DNA of 6,254 nt. Source: Deltaproteobacteria bacterium. Its GTDB lineage: Bacteria; Desulfobacterota; B13-G15; RBG-16-54-18. The position numbers were made by a program, and so were the translations under genes. The stretch covers positions 1 to 6,254 of the forward strand of contig QMLM01000103.1 of assembly GCA_003646745.1 (NCBI GenBank), in the 5' to 3' direction. The notes beneath the pieces were generated by a model. It was not told the DNA's origin and did no database searches. It saw only the letters and a list, made by a program, of their open reading frames with translations. Below, piece after piece: positions 1-5,429 of this stretch (the stretch's first letter is position 1; the number at the start of each line of letters is the position of its first letter).

Positions 1-551
1 CCCCCTGCCACTAGAGGGATAGTGAGGTTATCGTCCAACCTTAGGGAAAAGAGCTCAACCAAGGTGGCCCCCAAAACCGCCAATGTCCCCCAAAAGAGGT
101 TGCCTTTCATGGTGAGGGCTACCACAGCCATCCCGGTGATAAAGAAGGCAATACTTCCCTCCAAGGTCTTCTCACCAAAGAGGCGGGTCCTGCCCCAACC
201 GCTGCCTACAATACCCGCCGAGGCATCGGAGATCACTAAAATAAAAAGAGCAGCGATAGCCACCTCTTTGGGGAAGAGCAGAATGGTCAATATTGTGCCA
301 AAGATAAAATAGGTGGAGCCGATGAGCCCTCTTCTCTCCCGCTCTCGCAGAAAGCGGGATGCGATGACCCGCTCGAATAGCTCGTTGAATCCAGCATGAA
401 GGTGTCTGAGGATATCACAGAATACATAAAAGGCGCAGATGGGAAGCAGGATCTTCAAGGCTGTCTCCTTGGAGAGATATTGATAACCGATGGGGATAAC
501 GATGGGATAGGTGTGCATAATCTTTCTGCGAACCTCCAGCCAAGGTATCAT
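1..551 (-). CDS. SEC59/diacylglycerol-polyprenol kinase-like membrane protein (3' part cut by window edge)
   Basis: The frame is open for 183 codons and runs off the left edge. It begins with the family-type motif EVRRKIMH (residues 6-13). It then has hydrophobic segments (roughly 15-26, 31-48, 76-93, 97-116, 134-148, 152-170), a conserved-looking SDASAGIVGSGWGR stretch (108-121) followed by GEKTLEGSIAFF (126-137), and LDDNLTIPL (172-180). This pattern matches the integral-membrane family of dolichol kinase (SEC59), yeast CTP-dependent diacylglycerol kinase and related cytidylyltransferase-like proteins. Such enzymes phosphorylate a lipid alcohol or diacylglycerol using CTP; the actual substrate here cannot be told. 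The ATG at 551 overlaps the stop of the upstream pseudouridine synthase gene as ATGA, with GGGAG five bases before it, so translation is probably coupled. Most of the protein appears present, with only a short C-terminal part missing. Family assignment is fairly sure; function is not. Confidence 0.8.
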   Translation of the reverse strand, partial: MIPWLEVRRKIMHTYPIVIPIGYQYLSKETALKILLPICAFYVFCDILRHLHAGFNELFERVIASRFLRERERRGLIGSTYFIFGTILTILLFPKEVAIAALFILVISDASAGIVGSGWGRTRLFGEKTLEGSIAFFITGMAVVALTMKGNLFWGTLAVLGATLVELFSLRLDDNLTIPLVAG

Positions 552-1267
552 ATCAACTCCCGCAACCTCTCCACCTCCTCGGGCGAGAGGGGGCGGTAGT
601 CCCCTGGCCGCATCCCCTCCAGGCTAAGGGAGGCAAACCTAACCCTTTTGAGCCGCAAAACGGGGTGGCCGATGGCCGCAAAGGTCCTCTTGATCACTCG
701 ATTCCTCCCCTCCCAAAGGGTAACCTTCAACCAAGAGTTCCTCTTGAGCCTCTTTAGAGGGGTAACTTTCATATTAGGACTTATCCCATCCTCTAGGATG
801 ACCCCCTTTTCCAAATCCCCCATTTCCCTCAGGTCCAAAACACCTCTTACCTTCACCAAATAGGTCCTGGGCACCCTATAGCGCGAATGTGCCAACTTCA
901 CGGCCAACTCCCCGTCGTTGGTGAGCAACAACAGCCCCTCGGCATCATAGTCGAGTCTACCCACGGGGAAGACCCTAGTCTTGACCTTAGGAATAAGATC
1001 CTTCACGGTAACTCTGCCCTGCGGGTCCTTCAGGGAGGTGATAACACCACGGGGCTTGTAAAGGAGATAATAGACCCTAGGGAGGTGGCGGGGAATCGGC
1101 TTCCCATCTACTTTGATCTGATCATTATCAGGATCGGCCTTGAACCCCAACTCCTTGATCACGTTGCCATTAACACTGACCCTACCAGCAAGGATTAGGT
1201 CCTCCCCAGCGCGCCTGGAGGCAACTCCTGCCTCGGAGAGGATCTTCTGCAACCGCATCAGGGCCAT
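548..1267 (-). CDS. rluB: RluB-family 23S rRNA pseudouridine synthase
   Basis: The 239-aa protein has an N-terminal S4 RNA-binding domain (about residues 4-50, RLQKILSEAGVASRR) followed by the RsuA/RluB/E/F-type catalytic domain. The signature GRLDYDAEGLLLLTNDG lies at 103-119, with D106 the expected catalytic aspartate. The downstream EGRNRVIKRTFAAIGHPVLRLKR region is the usual substrate-binding motif, slightly divergent (VIKRTF where QVRRMF is common). Family members convert a specific uridine of large-subunit rRNA (E. coli RluB: U2605) to pseudouridine; the exact target here is inferred. The start at 1267 is preferred over the Met at 1258 because AAGGAGG (1281-1275) sits seven bases upstream. 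The gene begins two bases after the scpB stop, the common scpB-rluB arrangement, and its TGA overlaps the next ATG. Subfamily (RluB versus RsuA or RluE/F) rests on the scpB linkage and overall similarity. Confidence 0.92.
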   Translation of the reverse strand: MALMRLQKILSEAGVASRRAGEDLILAGRVSVNGNVIKELGFKADPDNDQIKVDGKPIPRHLPRVYYLLYKPRGVITSLKDPQGRVTVKDLIPKVKTRVFPVGRLDYDAEGLLLLTNDGELAVKLAHSRYRVPRTYLVKVRGVLDLREMGDLEKGVILEDGISPNMKVTPLKRLKRNSWLKVTLWEGRNRVIKRTFAAIGHPVLRLKRVRFASLSLEGMRPGDYRPLSPEEVERLRELI

Positions 1268-1269
1268 CC

Positions 1270-1803
1270 TTATCCCTCCTTTAGGGACTCCAACTCCTTA
1301 AGGGTGGGCAATCCTCTCAAGTCTCGCAGCCCGAAAACCTCCAGGAACCGCTTGGTAGTTCCATATACCAATGGCCTACCGGGCGCCTCCTTTCTACCCA
1401 AGATCTTGATAAGCCCCTTCTCCAACAAAGAACTCAACACCCACCCCGAGTCCACCCCCCTAATTTGCTCGATCTCGGACCTGACGATGGGTTGACGATA
1501 GGCGACAATAGCCAAGGTCTCCAAGGCAGGCTGGGTGAGCCTTATCGGCCTCACCTTCCTCAACTTCTGGATCCAGGTGGCGTATTCGGCCTTAGTGCGG
1601 AACTGATATCCTCCTCCCACCTCTACCAAATGGAAACTTCTGCCCATCTGACTATATTCAGCTAATAGCTCCTTCAAAGCCTCTTTAATTGCCTCTTTGC
1701 TCACCTCATCGCCTAATATCTTATAAAGACTATCAAAAGTTAGGGGATGGGGATGAACGAACAGGAGGGCTTCTATCACCTGTTTGACCTTCCCTCTCTG
1801 CAC
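1270..1803 (-). CDS. scpB: Segregation and condensation protein B (ScpB)
   Basis: ScpB is the kite-type partner of the SMC-ScpA complex; a dimer binds ScpA and helps chromosome compaction and segregation on the nucleoid. The 177-aa product has the expected two winged-helix domains (about residues 1-80 and 88-165). The most diagnostic stretch is LTQPALETLAIVAYRQPI (89-106), followed by IRGVDSG, LLEKGLIKILGRKEAPGRP and YGTTKRFLEVFGL, all in family order. The start is GTG at 1803, directly abutting the hfq TAG with no gap. GGAGG (1813-1809) is five bases upstream, inside the end of hfq, so translational coupling to hfq is likely. The usual partner scpA is not upstream; hfq occupies that place, so scpA must lie outside this window if present. 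Length is normal for the family and there is no sign of damage. Confidence 0.95.
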   Translation of the reverse strand: MQRGKVKQVIEALLFVHPHPLTFDSLYKILGDEVSKEAIKEALKELLAEYSQMGRSFHLVEVGGGYQFRTKAEYATWIQKLRKVRPIRLTQPALETLAIVAYRQPIVRSEIEQIRGVDSGWVLSSLLEKGLIKILGRKEAPGRPLVYGTTKRFLEVFGLRDLRGLPTLKELESLKEG

Positions 1804-2013
1804 CTATTCCTCCCTCTCCATGGGAGAAATGACGGCGATGGCATGTTTGTAAACCAGTTGCTCACCATTGCCCTTGAGATGGATGCAGAAATTATCAAAT
1901 CCAGAGATTGTCCCATAAAGCTTCTCCCCCGAGATCAGCTCCACCGTCAGCCATATCTTGTCTCTGCGCATCCTGTTTAGGAATTGATCTTGGATATTAA
2001 TGGGTCCCCTCAA
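1804..2013 (-). CDS. hfq: RNA chaperone Hfq
   Basis: Hfq forms a hexameric Sm-like ring that binds small RNAs and mRNAs and promotes their pairing. The 69-aa product starts with the typical INIQDQFLN segment (5-13), with Q8 expected in the proximal uridine pocket. A rim patch RRDK (16-19) resembles the basic rim of well-studied Hfq proteins. The Sm1 region (about 22-48) is followed by the Sm2 hallmark QLVYKHAI (52-59), including the Y55-K56-H57 pocket. It has almost no C-terminal tail, ending about ten residues after Sm2, unlike E. coli Hfq. The start is TTG at 2013: an in-frame TGA lies at 2028-2026, no ATG or GTG intervenes, and AGGAGG is seven bases upstream. It follows miaA by 21 bp, the classic miaA-hfq order, and abuts scpB. 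Confidence 0.96.
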   Translation of the reverse strand: MRGPINIQDQFLNRMRRDKIWLTVELISGEKLYGTISGFDNFCIHLKGNGEQLVYKHAIAVISPMEREE

Positions 2014-2020
2014 TATGACA

Positions 2021-2026
2021 CCTCCT
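2021..2026 (-). promoter_or_regulatory. Shine-Dalgarno site fixing the TTG start of hfq
   Basis: AGGAGG, extended by T to AGGAGGT, lies seven bases before TTG at 2013. It is in the 21-bp gap after the miaA stop. The in-frame TGA at 2028-2026 rules out any longer Hfq, so this site supports TTG as the true start. Confidence 0.8.
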
Positions 2027-2034
2027 CACCCCAA

Positions 2035-2961
2035 TTAATTCTCCCAAAATCCCTCAATCATCCTAAATATGGCATCCTTATCCTTCGGGTATTCTGCCCA
2101 GTGGATCTGGGCATCGGCACCAAACCAGGTAATCTGCCTCTTTGCATATCTACGGGTGTCCCTCTTTATCCGTCTAACAGCCTCAGAGAGGTCACATCCT
2201 CCCAAGAGGTGCTCTACCATCTGTTTATAGCCCAAGGCCTGCATCGTCTTGAGGGAAGGAGAATAGCCCATTTCCAGAAGCCGACGTACCTCATCCTTTA
2301 ACCCCCGCTGGATCATCTCATCGACCCTTTGATCGATACGCCTGTATAACTCCTTCCGTTCCATAATTAAACCTATTTTCAGTACCTTATATGGTTGCTC
2401 TTGGAATAGATGCTCCCTACGTAGGGCCGAAATTGGATGGCCGGTCCTCTCATAAACCTCCAAGGCCCTAATAACGCGATAGGTATCATGGGGGTGAAGT
2501 TTGGAGGCAGTGATAGGATCTACCTCGCTGAGGCGCTGATAGAGATGCTGCCTCCCCTCTTTGCTCTGGGCCTCTAACTGCAGCCGCCCCCTGATGGTAT
2601 CATCCACCTCTCCCCCTTTGATCAACCCGGAGGTCAAGGCCTTGATATAGAGGCCTGTGCCCCCTGCTACCACTGCTCTCTTTCCCTCCCTCTGCAGCCT
2701 TGCTATCACCCCTTGGGCCTCCTCCCGGAAAAGGGCTGCACTGAAGGTCTCATCGGGGTAGAGGATATCGATGAGGTGATGCTCCACCAATTTTCTTTCC
2801 TCGGCAGAGGGCTTAGCTGTGCCAATATCCATATATTTGTAAACCTGCATTGAATCGGCATTGATGATTTCACCTCCAAAGTGCCTCGCTACCTCCAATG
2901 CCAAGGCACTTTTTCCGCTCGCCGTAGGGCCCGTTATCACCAAGATTTTAGGCCTGTCCAC
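2035..2961 (-). CDS. miaA: tRNA dimethylallyltransferase MiaA
   Basis: MiaA transfers a dimethylallyl group from DMAPP to N6 of A37 in tRNAs reading UNN codons. The 308-aa product is of normal family length. It carries the P-loop GPTASGKS (11-18), the catalytic and tRNA-contact region NADSMQVYKYMDIGTAKP (34-51) with D36, HHLIDI (61-66), the VAGGTGLYIKAL segment (98-109), RVIRALEVYERTGHP, MQALGYKQM, and the C-terminal RRYAKRQITWF motif. The start is GTG at 2961, because an in-frame TAA lies at 2973-2971 and homologs begin just before the P-loop. No SD sequence precedes it; the bases immediately upstream are a run of seven T. A promoter-like -10 box ends six bases before the GTG, so the mRNA may be leaderless. 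It is the first gene of the minus-strand operon, with hfq 21 bp downstream. Confidence 0.95.
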   Translation of the reverse strand: MDRPKILVITGPTASGKSALALEVARHFGGEIINADSMQVYKYMDIGTAKPSAEERKLVEHHLIDILYPDETFSAALFREEAQGVIARLQREGKRAVVAGGTGLYIKALTSGLIKGGEVDDTIRGRLQLEAQSKEGRQHLYQRLSEVDPITASKLHPHDTYRVIRALEVYERTGHPISALRREHLFQEQPYKVLKIGLIMERKELYRRIDQRVDEMIQRGLKDEVRRLLEMGYSPSLKTMQALGYKQMVEHLLGGCDLSEAVRRIKRDTRRYAKRQITWFGADAQIHWAEYPKDKDAIFRMIEGFWEN

Positions 2962-2967
2962 AAAAAA

Positions 2968-2996
2968 AGTTTAAACTACGAGCAGATTTTCTTCAA
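2968..2996 (-). promoter_or_regulatory. Candidate sigma-70-type promoter for the miaA-hfq operon
   Basis: On the minus strand, TTGAAG (2996-2991, 4/6 to TTGACA) and TAAACT (2973-2968, 4/6 to TATAAT) are separated by exactly 17 bases. The expected transcription start, about seven bases past the -10 box, falls at or within a base or two of the miaA GTG at 2961. The boxes are only moderate matches; the spacing and the lack of any SD for miaA are the support. Confidence 0.45.
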
Positions 2997-3003
2997 GAAG
3001 AAA
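2988..3003. repeat. 16-bp inverted repeat, possible operator
   Basis: TTTCTTC (2988-2994) and GAAGAAA (2997-3003) form a perfect 7-bp inverted repeat with an AA spacer. It covers the proposed -35 box of the miaA promoter (2991-2996) and lies upstream of the hflX promoter. That position suits a repressor site, but the sequence is low in complexity and chance is possible. Confidence 0.35.
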
Positions 3004-3041
3004 TTGGAAATGGGGTATTTGAGACCGCTGAACAGCTTTCA

Positions 3042-3070
3042 TTGACACAGAGGGGATAATTTGTTAAATT
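3042..3070 (+). promoter_or_regulatory. Sigma-70-type promoter for hflX
   Basis: A perfect TTGACA (3042-3047) is followed after 17 bases by TAAATT (3065-3070, 4/6 match to TATAAT). Shifting by one base gives TTAAAT with 16-bp spacing, also 4/6. The AT-rich stretch continues to 3080. A start of transcription near 3077 would give a leader of about 28 bases before the hflX start at 3105, carrying the AGGAGG site. Confidence 0.65.
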
Positions 3071-3094
3071 TTAAATAAAACCTCTGTTATGTTG

Positions 3095-3100
3095 AGGAGG
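3095..3100 (+). promoter_or_regulatory. Shine-Dalgarno site pointing to the ATT start of hflX
   Basis: AGGAGG lies four bases before the ATT at 3105. It is the only strong SD near the true N-terminus of HflX. An in-frame TGA at 3093-3095 bars any start further upstream. No ATG, GTG or TTG occurs in this frame until 3459, so this site decides the start. Confidence 0.65.
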
Positions 3101-3104
3101 ACCT

Positions 3105-4811
3105 ATTAGGAAGGTATACGGCAATATCAATGGCCTTAGGGCGGCCCAAATAAGGGCACTGGAAAGGATCTACAGGAGGAGGGTCCCCCCTCAGCTGATC
3201 ATTACCCCAGAACTAGCCCGTTACCTCACCGAGCTTTCCCTGGAGATAAGACGTCAAATCGGAATTATCATAAATCGCAAAGGGGAAATTGCCTTCACCA
3301 TTGTCGGAAACGACAAGGAGATCCTCATACCTGACCTAAGCAGATACAGAAGGGGAAAGGGCCGGCTCCGGGGTCTCAGGTGCATCCACACCCACCTAGG
3401 GGGAGAGGATCTCTCCCAGGATGACCTTACCGACCTTGCCCTCTTAAGGCTTGACCTCATGGCCGCCGTAGAAGTAAATCCTCAGGGGTTGCCCGGAAGG
3501 GTCTTTTTGGGGTACCTGCTGCCCGAGAACTCACAGGGGGAACTTTGGCGGGTGGAGGCATATAAAAATCTCTATGATTTAAATCTCAACTTCCTCGACT
3601 TCGTACATTCCTTAGAAGATGAGATTCAAAAGGGATTTGGCACCCATCAGTTAGATGGTAAGGAGAGGGCCATCTTAGTGAGCGTAGTCCCCTATGGGAG
3701 GCCCTATCCTATAGAGGATTCTTTGGAGGAGTTAAAGGAGCTGACCTGCTCTACCAATCTTGAGGTCATTGACACAGTGGTACAACGCCCCAAGAAGATC
3801 CACCCCAAATACCTCATGGGGGAGGGAAAACTCAAGGAGTTGATCATAAAAGGACTTCAATCAGGGGCGGACATCATCATCTTCGACCAAAACCTCTCGC
3901 CCGCCCAAGTGAATGCCATCGCCGAGGTGACCGACCTCAAGGTCATCGACCGCACCCAACTCATCCTCGATATCTTCGCCAAAAGGGCCCACAGCAGGGA
4001 TGGGAAAGTAAGGGTGGAGTTGGCTCAACTTAAGTATCTGCTACCCAGGTTGACCGGCAAGGGGACCGCCATGTCCAGGTTAATGGGTGGAATAGGAGGA
4101 AGGGGGCCTGGAGAGACCAAGCTGGAAATCGATCGGCGGCGGATCAAAGACAGGATCCATCACCTGGAGAGGGAGCTAGATCACCTGGGCAAGGGAAGGT
4201 GGCAACGGCGTACAAAGAGGTTAAAACAGGGGCTGCCCATTGTATCTATTGTGGGCTATACAAACGCTGGCAAATCCACCCTCTTAAATGCCTTAACCAA
4301 CAGCGATGTGGAGGTACAAGACAAACTCTTCGCCACATTAGATACCTCCAGTCGCCGCCTCAGGTTTCCTCGTGAGAGGGAGGTGATCATCACTGATACG
4401 GTAGGCTTTATCCGAAACCTCCCCCCTGATCTGCTAGGGGCCTTCCGTTCCACTTTGGATGAGCTGCACGACGCGGACCTGCTGCTGCATGTGATCGATA
4501 TGAGCAGCCCTAGGTTCGAGGATCAAATGACCTCTGTAGAGAAACTCTTAAAGGAATTGGAGCTCGGGCATATACCGCTACTGCGCGTCTTCAACAAAGA
4601 GGACAAGGTGGGGGGTGAGTTTGCAGAAAAGGTCCGCCAGCGCCTCGGCGGGGTATCTATATGCGCCCTGAACAGAGGGACCTTCTCCCCCTTGCTTCAA
4701 AAGATTGAGGAAATCCTCTGGGGGAAAACAGTGCAAAGGAAAGGAGCATTCCATGGAGGAGATGGTAAGAGAGACCATCGAAAACTTGCGAGCCCACTTC
4801 TTTTCCGTTGA
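3105..4811 (+). CDS. hflX: GTPase HflX, ribosome-splitting factor (apparent ATT start)
   Basis: HflX is a ribosome-associated GTPase that splits stalled or stress-inactivated 70S ribosomes. The GTPase motifs are intact: G1 GYTNAGKST (384-392), G2-region LFATLD, G3 DTVGF (431-435) and G4 NKED (497-500). Before them come the HflX-specific domain with RPKKIHPKYLMGEGKLKEL and the glycine-rich GGIGGRGPGETKLE linker (328-341). The first ATG is at 3459, yet uninterrupted HflX-like coding extends 118 codons further upstream, beginning KVYGNINGLRAAQIRALERIYRRR as in long HflX proteins. This places the start at ATT 3105 behind AGGAGG; the whole protein would be 568 aa, against about 426 in E. coli. The N-terminal extension contains CIHTHLGGEDLSQDDL (93-108), which loosely recalls a JAB/MPN fold. 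The C-terminal tail overlaps the next gene by 59 bp. Identity is certain; the exact start is inferred. Confidence 0.9.
   Translation: MRKVYGNINGLRAAQIRALERIYRRRVPPQLIITPELARYLTELSLEIRRQIGIIINRKGEIAFTIVGNDKEILIPDLSRYRRGKGRLRGLRCIHTHLGGEDLSQDDLTDLALLRLDLMAAVEVNPQGLPGRVFLGYLLPENSQGELWRVEAYKNLYDLNLNFLDFVHSLEDEIQKGFGTHQLDGKERAILVSVVPYGRPYPIEDSLEELKELTCSTNLEVIDTVVQRPKKIHPKYLMGEGKLKELIIKGLQSGADIIIFDQNLSPAQVNAIAEVTDLKVIDRTQLILDIFAKRAHSRDGKVRVELAQLKYLLPRLTGKGTAMSRLMGGIGGRGPGETKLEIDRRRIKDRIHHLERELDHLGKGRWQRRTKRLKQGLPIVSIVGYTNAGKSTLLNALTNSDVEVQDKLFATLDTSSRRLRFPREREVIITDTVGFIRNLPPDLLGAFRSTLDELHDADLLLHVIDMSSPRFEDQMTSVEKLLKELELGHIPLLRVFNKEDKVGGEFAEKVRQRLGGVSICALNRGTFSPLLQKIEEILWGKTVQRKGAFHGGDGKRDHRKLASPLLFR
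4741..4746 (+). promoter_or_regulatory. Shine-Dalgarno site of the LUD gene
   Basis: AAGGAG is six bases before ATG 4753 and lies inside hflX. It favours this start over the in-frame ATG at 4705, which would add a lysine-rich, non-conserved 16-residue leader and has no comparable site. Confidence 0.7.
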
Positions 4812-5370
4812 TTACGTCTCATCCAGAAAAGAGGCTAAAGAGCTGGCCTTAGGTCTTATCCCCTCTAATGCCCGAGTGGGGGTGGGAGGATCGGTAACAA
4901 TAAGGGAGTTGGGCATCATTGAGGAACTCAAGAACAGGGGGCATACGGTATATGATCACTGGCAGCAGGGACTCTCCTCGGAACAGATCTTGGAGATAAG
5001 AATCAAGCACCTCACCTGTGATGTGTTCCTGAGCAGCGTCAACGCCATAACCAGGAGCGGTGAATTGGTGAGCATGGATGGAATCGGAAACCGTATCAAT
5101 GCCATGAACTTCGGCCCCAGAGGGGTGATCATAGTGGCGGGGGTAAACAAGATCGTGGAGGACGTGCCTGCGGCCTTGGGAAGGATAAAGAATGTTGCTG
5201 CTCCCCAGAATGCCCGTCGGTTCGGGGCCCAGGTCCCATGTGCCGTCAGTGGCCAATGCAGTGACTGCGACTCACCCCAGAGGATATGTCGCTCTATCTT
5301 GATCATGGAGAGGCGACCATCCCTTACGGACATAAAGGTGGTTTTGGTAGGGGAGAAATTGGGATATTAA
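4753..5370 (+). CDS. LUD (LutC/YkgG-type, DUF162) domain protein
   Basis: The 205-aa product is a single LUD domain. Family-type motifs are GVGGSVTIRELGI (43-55), DVFLSSVNAITRSGELVSMDG (90-110), GNRINAMNFGP (112-122), VIIVAGVNKIVEDV (125-138), RIKNVAAPQNARR (144-156) and the C-terminal LVGEKLGY. Four cysteines (163, 169, 172, 179) cluster in a PC-x5-C-x2-C-x6-C pattern, which could bind a metal or iron-sulfur centre, though this is inference. LutC-type proteins take part in lactate oxidation with LutA and LutB. Stand-alone short members such as this one, with no lutAB beside it, have no settled function, so a lactate role should not be assumed. The start at 4753 overlaps the hflX end by 59 bp, implying co-transcription and possibly coupling with hflX. 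The protein appears cytoplasmic, with no signal peptide or membrane segment. Confidence 0.85.
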   Translation: MEEMVRETIENLRAHFFSVDYVSSRKEAKELALGLIPSNARVGVGGSVTIRELGIIEELKNRGHTVYDHWQQGLSSEQILEIRIKHLTCDVFLSSVNAITRSGELVSMDGIGNRINAMNFGPRGVIIVAGVNKIVEDVPAALGRIKNVAAPQNARRFGAQVPCAVSGQCSDCDSPQRICRSILIMERRPSLTDIKVVLVGEKLGY

Positions 5371-5380
5371 TTCTGCCGAT

Positions 5381-5402
5381 AAAGACCTTCGATTGGTCTT
5401 TT
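5381..5402 (+). terminator. Weak terminator-like hairpin between the LUD gene and purH
   Basis: AAAGACC (5381-5387) pairs perfectly with GGTCTTT (5395-5401) around a 7-base loop, and the 3' arm runs into TTTT (5399-5402). The stem has only three G-C pairs and the T run is short. It may be a weak or partial terminator after the LUD gene, or a leader structure ahead of purH. Confidence 0.45.
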
Positions 5403-5429
5403 AGACTAATTTAATGCAGGAGGGCCCCT

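Noticed and set aside
548..1198. Plus-strand ORFs opposite rluB (648-863 and 887-1198)
   Set aside because: They are antisense shadows of a clear pseudouridine synthase, with no SD and no recognisable protein family.
2096..2112. Hairpin GCCCAG-TGGAT-CTGGGC
   Set aside because: It lies inside miaA coding sequence with no T run on either side, so it is not a terminator; a role in hfq expression cannot be supported.
2971..3042. A 23-codon minus-strand ORF (MKAVQRSQIPHF...) upstream of miaA
   Set aside because: It has no SD, overlaps both proposed promoters, and resembles nothing known; chance is the simplest explanation.
4705..4752. Longer LUD start at ATG 4705
   Set aside because: The added 16 residues are lysine-rich and unlike the family, and would lie wholly in hflX; the ATG at 4753 has AAGGAG at good spacing.
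3459..4811. HflX starting at the first ATG, 3459
   Set aside because: This ATG lies in the middle of conserved-looking HflX sequence (LDLMAAVEV), lacks an SD, and would discard 118 codons of family-like N-terminal coding.
4849..5333. Minus-strand ORFs of 125 and 135 codons opposite the LUD gene
   Set aside because: They are in the shadow of a strongly conserved coding frame and show no family features.
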